Positions 37,131 through 48,247 of a DNA stretch of 64,000 nt are shown here, in pieces (position 1 is the first letter of the stretch; each line of letters begins with the position of its first letter). Source of the DNA: Diogma glabrata. Its lineage: Eukaryota; Arthropoda; Insecta; Diptera; Cylindrotomidae. Under the pieces are notes generated by a model. That model ran no database searches. It worked only from the letters and a program-made list of their open reading frames with translations, and was not told where the DNA came from. The stretch is from the NCBI GenBank assembly GCA_963693315.1, contig OY856188.1, positions 270,687,114 to 270,751,113 of the forward strand, in the 5' to 3' direction. A program made the position numbers and the translations under genes.

Positions 37131-37900
37131 TCAAGAGTCTAAAGCTGAACCGAAACCCGTCCAATCCAAACAATATTGAAACCTATAGAGTTTCTCATTA
37201 ACCATTAAGATTCAGCAAACTACAAATTCGTTCAATAGCTGTGAGTTGTGAAGTTCATACAGTGACGTGGTGTGGTGACTAGGGTCAACAGCGGTGTAAT
37301 CGAATATTTCGATATCAAATAGAGCTGTCAAAATAGTAGATGAGATAAAAGTCTTTGTCCTGTACTTACCTCTTTGATATCCACCGAAGTAGTTGAAATC
37401 TGAAATTGAAATAAAAATAATTTTTTTAAATCAAATGTAATAAAACAGAAGTTAATATTATTTTTAATTATAATTCAAAATGTGTTTCAGAGCTACCTAG
37501 GACATCAAAAAAATCTACATATATTCATCGAGCTATACCAGCGTGGATATTTTAGGAATAACCTCAGGAACAGGTTAAAGAGTTAAGGATAATAATAAAT
37601 ATTTGAAGATTACGCGTGTCTGGATACTTTAACTTTATAAGTAAAGCCGATAAAGATTTATGTAATTATTTTATGAATATAACCCCAAATTGCTGCAACA
37701 CATTTTCAAAAAAATTATTTGATGATTTTTCCAACATATGTACAACATCCGCTCTTACGATATCAACTGTTATTTCTTAAAGCACTCAAAAAAAATTTGA
37801 CTCAATTTTCACAAATAAAAACAATTTCATCCTTTTTCTTCTCAAAACAAAACAAACAACATCCAATTTTCATATCAACAATATTTTTCCAGTCGTCTTT
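37131..37900. other. Noncoding sequence upstream of the 38.2 kb exon
   Basis: No coding frame. Two CAGTCGT-type words at about 37890 and 37904 resemble arthropod initiator elements and could mark a transcription start about 290 bp before the ATG at 38197, but this is not testable from sequence alone. Confidence 0.25.
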
Positions 37901-38196
37901 TAACAGTCGTTGTTAGGAGTCGCAAAAAAGAAAATTCATGCAAATGAAAATCTCGGTTGAAATTTTATATTTCGAATAATATTATCGTCGTGAAAAGTGG
38001 AAAAGTGATAGATTTTAATTTTAAAATTTAATCGTTTTATGTGTGGATTGTGTTTGTTTTTTTAATTTATTTGCTTTGGGTTGTTCCAGTGAAATTTGGT
38101 TGTGATTTGGTGAAAAATATATAAGTTTTGTGGGAAAATGTAAATTAATTTAAAATTTTAGTGAATATATAATTAGCAAAAAAGTTTTAACCAAAA

Positions 38197-38248
38197 ATGA
38201 AAAATATTTTATATATTTTTTGGTTTTATGTTTTATCAGTCGTTTGTG
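38197..38248 (+). CDS. First coding exon: signal peptide of an unidentified secreted or membrane protein
   Basis: ATG at 38197 (context CCAAAAATG, good for insects) opens an 18-residue hydrophobic peptide, MKNILYIFWFYVLSVVC plus one base. It has the layout of a secretory signal: one Lys, a hydrophobic core, small residues and Cys/Gly at the end. The exon ends at 38248 in a perfect donor (G|GTAAGT at 38249), splitting the next codon after its first base. Reading through gives a stop (TGA 38254), so splicing is required. No matching downstream exon is evident in the window, implying a very long first intron. The upstream ~290 bp would be 5' UTR. The gene identity is unknown. Confidence 0.5.
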
Positions 38249-39883
38249 GTAAGTGAAATAAATTTTTTGTTGTTATTTTTGTTGTTCTGAGAGTTACTGA
38301 GCGAAAAGAGTTACTTGGTTGTAGATTATACACTAAAGGGACTTATCGTGCATTTTTTTTCTGGGATGTGTTTGAAACCAGAGGCCGATGCCTGAGGACT
38401 ATAAATCACTTAAATTGATATCGAATATTTTATGTCCCCAAAACGTATCTTACTTAAACGCTAATTGATAAACATAACTTTATCTTGTTCTTAATTTGCG
38501 AAAGCTGTTTAACAAAACAGATTTGATGAAATATATCTGAAGTAGGAAGGCAGAAAAAAGTAACTGATTTTGAATTGATAAATAAAACGTAAAATAAGTA
38601 ATTTAAATTTAAGCTATAAGATCAAACAACACTAATTAGAGAAAAATACAAAAAAAATAAAAAGTGAAGATAAATAATAAGCAAAAACAAATTTTAAATT
38701 GAATAAAGTTTTTAAGGGGTAATTTAATTTTGGTTTCAAAGCACGGTTTAATAATTTTATAAAAGTTAATTTTTTATGTAAAAGTTACTAAAAAAACAGT
38801 TATACAAATTGTCCTTATAACTTTGGATAATTTCATTAAATTTTATAAGGAGTAATATTTTTTGTGCAGTTGAAAAGTGTTGTACTACAGAACCCTTCTT
38901 CCTACTTCAGTTCTTGCTATTGATAAAATGTGAAATTCAAAACAAAATATTCAAGGATTAAGTGCTAATCGTTTCAACTCAAACGCTTGACAAATAGCAC
39001 ATTTTATTTCTTATCGACTAAACTTAAATACTTCTTCAAGCTGTTAGAAAATAATGCTTTAGAAAATCTGATTTAAATAATTACTGGAAACAACTCAATA
39101 AATTAAAATTACTCTCGTAATTATTGTCATTCATTTTATAAAAATTAACATAACTATGAAGAAAACATTTAAAATTTTTGGCATATTAAACTAAGAATTG
39201 TTTTTAATTTTTAGTTTAATAAAAAAGTTATAATATAGACATTGAAAAACAAATCAATATGAAGAAAGGAGAAATAGAATTTTTGAATTTACGTTCTCTG
39301 TATTGAAAAATATTCTAAGGCTATAACGAAAATTTTTAGTTAAAACTTTATTGTATGCAATCATTTAGCCAAATTATAAAACTACAATGCTGGTTGCAAT
39401 ACCGACCTACTGGGTTTCTACGAAATTTTAATTGCAATTTTTTGTCCGTGTTTTTAAAATCATTATCCTAACAATAGCCAACAATTATGAACCAATTCTC
39501 ATGAATCGTTGGAAAAAATTTACAATTATTATGAGAAATATTTCATTAACTTTTGGGCTACATAGGAACAAGGTGTAGAGGTACAACAACTATTATTTTT
39601 TCATTTTGTTTATTAAGTTTGTTGGTTATATAAAACCTTCGTTCTTTAATTTTTTTGACGACAACTAAACAAACGCTGAATATATGTAACGCAAGAAACT
39701 GATTATAGTTTTATCGATATTGGTCATAAATGCCTAAAAATTGATTTTGATGAAGCTTGATGCATACGAATAAGATTATACTCGTTAACAGTTCTGAATT
39801 GCAACTTCTTGTTTGTCACTTTAGGTAAACTATTTGTTTTTACTTTTTGGTTAACACATCATTATATGTATGTCAGGTATAGC
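38249..39883. other. AT-rich noncoding stretch, possible start of intron 1
   Basis: Begins with GTAAGT. No coding exon seen. The following hAT element and repeats would lie within this intron if the 38.2 kb exon is real. Confidence 0.35.
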
Positions 39884-39891
39884 ACTACAGC

Positions 39892-42800
39892 CAGTGGCGG
39901 ATTTACCATATGCGAGGCCATAGGCAAGTTTTCTATTATATTAGTTGAGTTTTTAATTCTTGTGTTCTATTGTGTTTTGGATATTTATTAGAACGTAACG
40001 AAACAAAAACCGGACATAGGTTTTAAATGAACATAAAGTATTTTTTTTATTTTGGATGAAGATGCACTAATAAGACTACTCAAAATGCGGTACCATTTAT
40101 TTTTTTCGCAGATTTTAGATGGGATCGATTACATTGACTTAAAACTTAACCTTTCGAACTTTTAAAGACGCAAACTCATCAATTAAATCAGAACAGTCCA
40201 AGGACCGACTTATTTTATTTTCAATGGAAATTAAAGCTAATGCAGATAAGCGGTCTTGACTCATAGTGGAACGTAAATAGCTTTTTATGAGTTTTAATTT
40301 GGAAAATGACCTCTCTGCGCTTTCCACTGAAATAGGGGAAGTTAGTAAAATTCGTAGTGCAATAAATAAATTTGGAAAAATTTCGATTAAAGAATTTGCC
40401 GTAATATACATCAAAATTTCCAGTGCATCTTTCGATTCCGCCGAAGCTTCCATTCTTTAAAATGTACTTATTTCCGAGTATAATTCTTCATGGTTCACGT
40501 CCGATTCTTCTGTACTAGGATTTCTCAGTGATATTTCTAAATTTTTACAATCATTAAACAATTCATTTGCATCTAAACTTCGCATTTTTTCGGTACGGGT
40601 TAAAAAACCAAATATTTTGTTGTATGAATTTTGAATCTTTCACTTAAGCTTACTAATGCAACATCAATTATTGCATTAAAAAATCTACTTTATATTTAGA
40701 CTTTCCATTTAGAGGTGTATTAGTTCCTTCAAATTAAAAAAAACGTCGTTTTCGGCTAAGCCGCACTTGACGGAATACTGGCTCAGTACCTAATTTTATA
40801 GCTATTTCCTTAGATTTTTTAATAATCGTTTCACATGATTCATCACTTCTGAATGATTATAAAAATTTGTTCGTAGTTTCCACCAATTTTATCATAATAG
40901 AAATATCTGCCGAGGGATTCTGCATAACTTTACTTACTTTGTTAATTTCATACAATATATCATGCCAAATTGTAAGTGAAAGTATAAACTGATATGAGGA
41001 TATCTCATTCGCAAGACCGTTAGCTTCAGAAACAGCAACTCCAATTGAACTTGAATCTGCAACTTTGTATAAAGCGTCTATAATTTGAACCAAATTATCT
41101 TTTACAACTTTTATACTATTTATACGGCTTTCACCACGCGTATCTGATAATGATTTAACAGTCATTTTACAAACACTTTGCAGTATGTCCCATCGAACGG
41201 TTGATGCAGCAAAAAATGTAAAAATTCGTTGAACAGTACCAAAAAAGTTAATTGCAATTGATACTGATTTCGCAGCATCACATACCATTAGATTAAATGT
41301 GTGGCTAGCACATGGAACGTAAAGAGCTCTGGGATTTTTTTCTTTGATTAAAGCTTGAACCCCTTTGTATTGCCCACGCATGTTAGCACCATTATCATAC
41401 GATTGCCCGCGACAATTCATTAGAACCAAATTATACTCAGCTAATAAATTTAAAATAATTTCAACTAAACCTGAACCAGTGCTATCAGTTATGTGAAAAA
41501 CACCACAAAAAATTCTTCAATTTGTACTTCTTCCTGATTAATTTTAACCATCTTAAAAGAATTGAAAGCTGTTCCTTATGACTTACATCAGGAATGCAAT
41601 CCATGATAACAGAAAAATATTTTGATGACTGTACAGAAGGTACGATAGTTTTCAGTATTCTTCTCGATATAAGCCCAATTATTTCATTCTGCACATCTTT
41701 TCCAAGATAAGTGCCAAAGCATTCTCTATTTTTTATTCGTTTGAGATGCTCCAACATATAACATATCTGGATCAAATTTTGCAATAAGTTCTACTTGTGC
41801 CAAGAAGTGTCCATTATTAGGCTGATAAAGTTGTTCATGGTGTCCACGAAAAGGTAATGATCTTTCAGCTAACACTAGCACTATAGCAAAAAGACGTTCA
41901 AGTACCAAGCGCCAATGTTTCTTCTCATTTTCTATCATTCTCTGCAAATTTTGATCAATTGTTGCATTTGATTTTAAATTAACTGACATATTCATCCATT
42001 TTTGCATACAGCTAATGTGATCCTGAGATTTATCATGTTGTTTTAAGCTAGAACCTATATTTTTCCAATCTGAATAACCTTCAGTCGACGATAAACATAT
42101 TTTTCGGGTAGAAAAAATTTTGCAACAAAAGCAAAATACCGAATTATTTTGAATAGAATACACTAGCCAGCTTCTAGAAACTTCTTCACCGTTGGCAAGA
42201 ACTCTAGTGTAGAAACTAGTATTAAATCTGCGACCCGATTTATCGGCTTTAAAATTCATTTGTTTAACCTGACTCGGTCCTTTTTTAACAATATCGACTC
42301 TTTTTCGTTCATTAAACGAAGTGGGCCATAACGCCGGGTCGTCGGAAACAATAACCACATCAGTTATGTCTTGTTGTGCTTCATGCAATTTGGGATTCGA
42401 AGCTAAAACAAAATCATTGGAAGCTAACGAAGACTCTTGAGACAAATTCATTTCAAAATCTTTTTCATGGGTGTCCGGTAATAGGACAGCAGAAACTTCA
42501 GAATTTGAAACAACAAAAGATAAAGACCCTAAAGATGTTTCAGACTGGTCAGATAAAATATCTACCAATTTTTCTGAAACATCTTGCGAAGTACTAGCAC
42601 CTGCATCAAAAGTTGTGTTAGTACCTGATGATATATTAAAAAAAAATTGTCAATGGTTTAATTTTCTTTAACATATCTGTATGTTTTTTCTTATTTCTTT
42701 TTTTTTCGGCACCCGAAGCCCATCTTCTTCCAGTGTCTCGATCACGATGAGGATTCATAGTTAAATAACGATGAATATAAATTTGAACTTTTTCTAAAGT

Positions 42801-43503
42801 TTGATATTTATTTATAAATATATAATATATTTTATATAATATTAATATAAAAGCGAATAATCAAAAGAATAGCCAAGGAAAGAGCAGAAGTCGTCAATAT
42901 AAAATGTATAATCAGAAGAGTAACCAGAAGAAAAGCAAAAATCGTCAATATTGAAATCGCATAAATTACTAAGAACACCAAAAAAGAACGTGCGAACTAT
43001 AAGAATTATAATTTAGAAGTGAAATGGAAAACAAATAATCTCTATTTTTACATCATTCATTACTTACATTATTCCAAAAAATTGTAACTCGCACACAATC
43101 ATAACACAACATTTTTTATACCAATAACAATCATACTATAGCTATAGCAATTATATATTCACAAAAATATAATAACTGTGAAATGTTAAAAAAAAATCTA
43201 GTAGGCTTAGAAAAAATTTCAAATTTCGTTTATGTATATGAGACTAGAAACCGCATACTCTTTCATATGGTTGCCAGGCATTATTTATAACGCAAAAAAA
43301 ATTGCTACATACATAATAATAGATGTATATGTAAAGTTAAATATTTTATAAAAATACTGTTTATAAAAATACTGTACGTATACATTATATTAAATTTTAA
43401 TAAATGAGTTTCGTTGTTTATATTTATTGTACTAAGAAAAATTTTTCATATTACTTGTACTACCGGCAAATGCCTGGTTTGCCTGTGCTTAAAACCGCCA
43501 CTG
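39892..43503 (-). mobile_element. Complete hAT-family DNA transposon with 8-bp target-site duplication
   Basis: The left end CAGTGGCGGATTTA (39892) is matched by the inverted right end TAAAACCGCCACTG (ending 43503), with further imperfect similarity (GGCAAACC/GGTTTGCC type words) inside. The flanks carry an exact 8-bp duplication, ACTACAGC at 39884-39891 and 43504-43511, as expected for hAT insertion. The interior encodes a minus-strand transposase (40139-42758). The element is 3612 bp, a typical autonomous length, but its transposase frame is broken. Confidence 0.92.
40139..42758 (-). pseudogene. hAT transposase (TTF/ZMYM1-like type), frameshifted
   Basis: The likely original start is ATG at 42758, giving a basic N-terminus (GAEKKRNKKKHTDMLKKIKP) that breaks at a poly-T(A) tract near 42645. 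The 42568-41726 frame holds the TTF-type zinc finger/DUF4371 region (SVFCFCCKIF, DWKNIGSSLKQHDKSQDHI). The next frames (41784-41485, 41429-40857) hold the RNase H-like catalytic region with FSVIMDCIPDVSHKEQLSI, CRGQSYDNGANMRGQYKGVQ and VPCASHTFNLMVCDAAKS. The 40453-40139 frame is the hAT C-terminal dimerisation domain (TSPISVESAERSFSKLKLIK). At least four frame breaks or stops make it inactive. The domain order matches 'zinc finger MYM-type 1-like' transposases that are abundant in insects. Confidence 0.88.
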
Positions 43504-43775
43504 ACTACAGCTTTGTTTAGTCATCAATTTTGATGAAACTTTGACGAAAGATGTAGATTTTTATGGCAATGATAATTAATTAATTATAGAGCATCACTAG
43601 ACAAAGTGGTGAGATGTGTGTCTAACAATTGTTTTTAAAATTTCAAATTTAATGACATTTTGTGTATTACTTTTCGTAAATATTCAAAACATTTCTGTAT
43701 CTTAACTTCCAGGTTGTTACTTCCAGTATCCAATTTTTTCACGTTTTAAATGCGAAAAATAGTAGGTTTTTATAC

Positions 43776-43880
43776 AAGTGGTGAAAACGTCTCTTTTTGC
43801 GTGACTGAACGGTTTGTTCATAAGCTCAGGAACGCAAAAACGTTTTTACCACGCGTAGAAAACGCTATTTTTTCTACGCT
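43776..43880. repeat. Small nested inverted repeats
   Basis: AAGTGGTGAAAACGT...TTTTTGCGT pairs with ACGCAAAAACGTTTTTACCACG, and GCGTAGAAAACG pairs with TTTTTTCTACGC just after it. Confidence 0.5.
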
Positions 43881-43892
43881 TGTAAATATAAA

Positions 43893-44165
43893 TGATAATA
43901 TTTACAAATTCATCTACTAAAAACTTACAAAACGACATATCTAAATTTGACTTTGTACAAAATAAACAATTATATATCGCATTTTTACCAGTAATAATGT
44001 TATTATTGTGTTCGCCTACAGATGGAATAATAACAGGCGTACACAATAATATAACATTATTTTACACTGGTAAAAATGCGATATATAATTGTTTATTTTT
44101 TACACAGTCAAATTTAGATATGTCGTTTTGTAAGTTTTAGTTGATGAATTGGACAATATAAATAA
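43893..44165. repeat. Fold-back element, arms about 130 bp
   Basis: The left arm (AATTCATCTACTAAAAACTTACAAAACGACATATCTAAATTTGACT...CGCATTTTTACCAGT...TATTGTGT.CGCCT) is repeated inverted after a ~12 bp spacer, ending near 44165. Arms are over 90% alike by eye. This explains the mirrored open frames on both strands. It is a probable MITE or snap-back element. Confidence 0.8.
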
Positions 44166-44207
44166 TGAAAATACTTCAGTAAATTATTTGTGATATAACA
44201 TCACCCC

Positions 44208-44565
44208 GATGGAAAATCTCCCATCAAGAATAATATAAGAACTGAATCTAAAAAATTATGGTGCAAATTATAAGTGATCACCAGAGAAATTAATTGACTA
44301 AACCTGAATTTATTAAATGTATGTTTATGTAAGTTTTTTGTTTTTACACTTCGCTAGAGTTGTAACCCAATTTTTGGTTTATAATCATTAGCGTTAACAT
44401 TTTTTGGTAGAGTTTATCTAGTCGGCTAGCCCTGATGAGAATGATAAACTTTTTTAAAGTTTAAAAATTTTCTCATTGGTTCGAAACTAGATCGCTCTAA
44501 AATTGTATGGATTGCAAAAAGTTTCATAATTTGCACCATAATTTTTTAGATTCAGTTCTTATATG
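44208..44565. repeat. Dispersed repeat, inverted fragment (44208-44272) plus copy B (44426-44565)
   Basis: 44208-44272 is the reverse complement of the 3' part of 881-1058 (GATGGAAAATCTC...TGGTGCAAATTATA). 44426-44565 repeats 881-1020 in direct orientation. The same element end therefore occurs here as an inverted pair separated by ~250 bp. Confidence 0.65.
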
Positions 44566-45025
44566 AAAATACTTCATATATTTTCTCTAAAAACTTTTAC
44601 ACATATTACAGATATTTTTTTTACCGACTGGAAGTCATCGTTTAAAGTATAAATTTAAAAAATTGTAGGTAAAGTTTCAATTAAAAACAAATAAAAATAA
44701 ATTTTTTAATAAAATTTATTTATTTAATAAATTTTTTTTAATTTTTTTTGGCGGAAAGAACTCAGAGAATATATTTTATCCACGACTACTAAGGAATATA
44801 TGCTTTCCATGCGTATGTCTTCCATTGTAATTGTATTCATTCCAAGACTAGTGAATTTGATTACAATTCTGTAACAGCTCTATAGTTTATTAAATATTCC
44901 CCTAACAAATTAAACAACAAACTTGTTTTGTTTTTCGCTATCTTCGATGTTTTTATTTCAATATGGCGATACAAATTTTTGCATTAAAACTGGAAATTAA
45001 ACGAAATATTTTACAGTCGTGGATA
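44566..45025. other. AT-rich noncoding stretch
   Basis: No feature supported. Confidence 0.4.
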
Positions 45026-45233
45026 AAATAGCATCTTGTATTCGCTTAGGATGATGGCAATTCTTCTCTCGGATGATTTCCTCCACTCGCTACGCTCGTT
45101 TCGGGAAACTTCATCCTCGTGAAGAATTGCCTTCATTTTAAGCTCATACAAGAATCTACTATTATATCTGACAGTTAATTATCGGAGGATAAAATTATAC
45201 GATATATCTGATACAAATTTTATTTTATCGCTC
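45026..45233. repeat. GC-richer hairpin (45026-45163) followed by a second hairpin (45180-45233)
   Basis: In the first, CTTGTATTCGCTTA.GATGATGGCAATTCTTC...GGATGA.TTTCC pairs with GGAAACTTCATCC...GAAGAATTGCCTTCATTTTAAGC followed by TCATACAAG. The loop is CACTCGCTACGCTCGTTT-like, itself palindromic. In the second, ATCGGAG.ATAAAATT pairs with AATTTTAT.TTATCGCTCCGAT. Confidence 0.6.
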
Positions 45234-45594
45234 CGATTTCTCCGATATAAAAAAAAACACTCATTATTAGTTTAATTAATTAATTACACACAATTGATAT
45301 AATGATTAGTTTCGATTCGATTCGCTTAGAATATTCAAAATATTCAATCCCTTCAAAATACTGCGATATTGACAGAAATAAACACAGCAACAAAAACAGT
45401 AAATCAAATTCAATCTCAAATATTCAATTATTTATTAAATCCTTTAAATAACCACCACCTGTAGGCGACCACCGAAACTTATTTACTTTCAGTCCTACTG
45501 ACTGAAAACATTTTCAGTCACTACTGAGAAAAAGTTTCCCTTTCACATAGGTTTTACTATTTATTAAAATGACAGTTTCGTAGCTTAAGTAGAA

Positions 45595-45669
45595 AAAAAT
45601 ATTTTTTGAGCTGAAAATATATTTTAAATTTAAACTAAGCACGCATTCTTCATGTGAAATTTGTACTAA
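45595..45669. repeat. Module M, left part, copy 1
   Basis: AATATTTTTTGAG(C/T)TGAAA to TTTGTACTAA matches 55390-55460 closely. In this copy the module is then interrupted by the 45670-46496 insertion and resumes at about 46497. Confidence 0.65.
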
Positions 45670-46496
45670 TAGTTATTTATTTATCTAGAACGAAAAGTGA
45701 AACTTTAAAGTACGAGCTAGTTGTTTAAAAAATTACTAGTGAGTACCTTTAAAAACACTTTTCGTTTGAGGTGAATACAAAATTTTATTTCATACTGCAA
45801 ATTTATTAAAATAAAAAAAATGAGTTTTAAATTTTGATAAAATTATTCGTAATAATAAAGTAAACGGTAACCAACCTAATATTTAGTAAACAAACAAAAT
45901 AACATATAGCAACCAAAAAGACCCGTCAATTGTTTTTGAATAATTTGTTATTTTTGATAAATTTGTTTTCAATTATTTGTGTTAAAATGGATGCAAATGA
46001 GATTCGCCGTAAAGAAGAGTTTGCTGTCAAATAAATCACGGAATCAATACGAAAAGGAATACGAGTTGTTTTGTGAGTGGAGAACGGAAAAACGCATTCT
46101 GATTGTAAATGGAAATGTCCTTTTAGCTTATTTTTCTAATAAGGTAAGTACCTAATTTTGAAAAGTAGAAAAATAACATTTAACATTAACAAAAAATTAT
46201 AATAATTATAGTCAAAAAAGTTGAAATCTTCCTCATTGTGGTCAAAATTTTCTATGCTGAAATCAACACTACGTGCTAAGGATGATATAGTCATTGCCAA
46301 TTATTGTAAATTAAAGGCGTTTTTAAAACGAGCTATGGAAAATGTTTTCTAAAAGTTTGAATTATTGTTATGGCAACAACTGACGTATAATTTTATAAAG
46401 TCCTGGTACTTTAAAAAAATTTTAAAGTACTAGGACTTTAAAGTTCAACTTTTTGTACTATAAATAATCCGAAAAATGTCGTTTTAGATATCAGTA
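45670..46496 (+). mobile_element. Insertion carrying the Crypton-domain gene
   Basis: Comparison with 55445-55475, where TTTGTACTAA runs straight into AATATATTAATAAATTGATG, shows that ~827 bp are inserted here. Possible 3-bp TAA duplication at the borders. Subterminal sequences are inverted relatives (GAAAAGTGAAACTTTAAAGT near 45692; ACTTTAAAGTTCAACTTTTT near 46433). A strong internal hairpin, AGTCCTGGTACTTTAAA with its inverse, lies at 46403-46438. The cargo is the two-exon frame at 45997-46352. Confidence 0.6.
45997..46352 (+). CDS. Two-exon mini-gene: N-terminal core-binding domain of a Crypton-type tyrosine recombinase
   Basis: Exon 1 (45997-46143, 49 codons) ends in a consensus donor AAG|GTAAGT. 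The intron (46144-46211) ends TTATAG. Exon 2 (46212-46352) keeps the frame and stops at TAA, giving 95 residues. Exon 1 contains SNKSRNQYEKEYELFCEWR and NVLLAYFSNK; exon 2 contains SSLWSKFSMLKSTLRAKD and ANYCKLKAFLKRAM. This is the SAM-like DNA-binding domain that precedes the catalytic domain in Crypton-derived and KIAA1958-like proteins. The catalytic R-H-R-Y half is absent. Splice sites and frame are intact despite the short length. An ATG in stronger context at 45987 opens a different frame that stops after 15 codons, so the native start may have been altered by an indel. Family knowledge: such domain-only fragments can bind DNA but cannot recombine it. Confidence 0.65.
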
Positions 46497-47140
46497 TGAA
46501 ATAAAATATATTAATAAATTGATGTTTTTTATAGTACTGAAATGCCAAAAAGTATTTAACAATGGTTTTTGATCCCCAAAATTATCAAATTAAAATACAA
46601 AATTAAACTTGGCTACGTTTACATTTTTAAAATGTCGACGTAAATTCTAATTTTGTGACAGTTTACATGTTTAGAAATACCAAATAATTCAAATTAAACT
46701 TGGTCGATTTTATGAAATACACTCATGTTTGGAAAACGCGTTCGCACTAGTTACACAATCTACTATTCTGGATATTATTATTTATATTTTTTGTAAATAA
46801 CATTAATTTTATTTTTTAATATTAACAATAGGTAATATTTCAACACAATTATTTTTCACAATCTATTTTTCTTCCAATCTCTACTATACACTATAGTTGA
46901 GATAAATGGGCATGCTACATGAAAATACTGAACTGATTATTATCCATTAACTAAACATTATTTGCAAGATTTTATTTTCTTTCTTATGGGCGATTTACAT
47001 GTTTCAAAATTTTCATGGAATGAAACAGAAATAATTTGTAATAGTATGTATGCTATAATTTTTGCCAGACAATTTAGTGGCTCATGCAAACTTTCCACTA
47101 AATTATTTTTACATGGCAGATTATGATGATAATAAGCATC
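46497..47140. repeat. Module M, right part, copy 1
   Basis: Collinear with about 55461-56110 (GATGTTTTTTATAGTACTGAAATGCC; CATGTTTGGAAAACGCGTTCG; ATGGGCATGCTACATGAAAA; ATGGGCGATTTACATGTTTC). Neither copy has a long frame. A 62-codon frame in copy 2 (55979-56167) is broken in copy 1, so it is not conserved as protein. Confidence 0.7.
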
Positions 47141-48180
47141 TCAGACTGTGTTCCAATCCATGCTATTTAGTACTAAAAATTGAAATAGAAAATTTAGTTG
47201 ACTATTTCTGCCTTTTAATTCTAAATTTTTGAAAAGATATTTGTTTTTTGACACATTTTAAATTTATATTTCAGAACTGCTTGAATTGTCATTGTTTCTA
47301 CTAATTTTTTGTTATTACTAACAAAACTTTGTGCCACTAACTTGGCACATAGTTTCAATTTCATATTTATAATGATAAACAACATAAACAGTCTTTGAAG
47401 ATACTGTTCCATTTGTAATTTTTTGTGATTTTACATGCCTTATTATGATGTAATATAGCAACTCAATGCTTTATATTGAAATCTGCTCGCCGAACAGACC
47501 ATATTTGATTCTAGTTTTTTAACATTAAATGAAAAAAGAAACAAAACAATTAGAACAAGAGCCCGTGACGGCCAGACCTTCGTTATTTTATAAAAGCTGA
47601 AAGTTTCTCTGCGCATACTCCCTACCCAGGTAGGAACGATTAGAACATATGAAGTTTGGCCTCCAAAGTTTCGTGAAAGTATAAAAGGTAATTATTTTAT
47701 ATATTCTTCGGTATAGTATTAGAAGTCACTTCACCCCTTGCCAGACACCCTTAAACTTTAACAAATTGATTATTGGCAACTTGGCTGGATTATTGGCAAC
47801 TACATTTTTGTTTTGTTTCAGCAAATTTTTGTAAAAATTTGCTATTTACTTTTTAATTTACCTTTATTTTCTTTATTCTATCATAAAATATATGCCTATG
47901 TCATATTTTGTCAGTGAAAAGATTTTTTGTTTAGTTATCTATTCTTTAACTAAAAATATAAAAAAATAACAAGAAAAGAAAGATTTACGTCCATCAACAC
48001 CTTTGAACGTATGTTGTTGTGGGACCTTGGTCTTAAAAGGTTTTTATGTGTTATTGTGACACGTATTGTAATTCTTACTACACAACACATTTTATAAAAA
48101 AAAAATATTCGCGTTATCATTTTAAATCAGGAAAATATTTTTAAATATGAAACACATCTATCATTTCTTAACATTTCAAA
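47141..48180. other. Noncoding stretch
   Basis: No gene supported. 47560-47690 is GC-richer without an open frame. Confidence 0.35.
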
Positions 48181-48247
48181 TTGCGATATGGATATCGCGC
48201 TCGACTAATGTTGTATAGGTCGTGAGTTCAATTCCTGGACTGGTACA
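48181..48247 (+). ncRNA. tRNA-like segment, probable SINE head or tRNA relic
   Basis: GCGATATGGATATCGC forms a D-arm-like hairpin. CGACT/GGTCG can form an anticodon-type stem, but with an 11-nt loop. GAGTTCAATTCC is a good box B. A T-run follows at 48248, a possible RNA polymerase III terminator. The acceptor stem does not close, so it is not a functional tRNA. Confidence 0.45.

Noticed and set aside
43846..44140. Matching frames on opposite strands
   Set aside because: Mirror translation of the fold-back arms.
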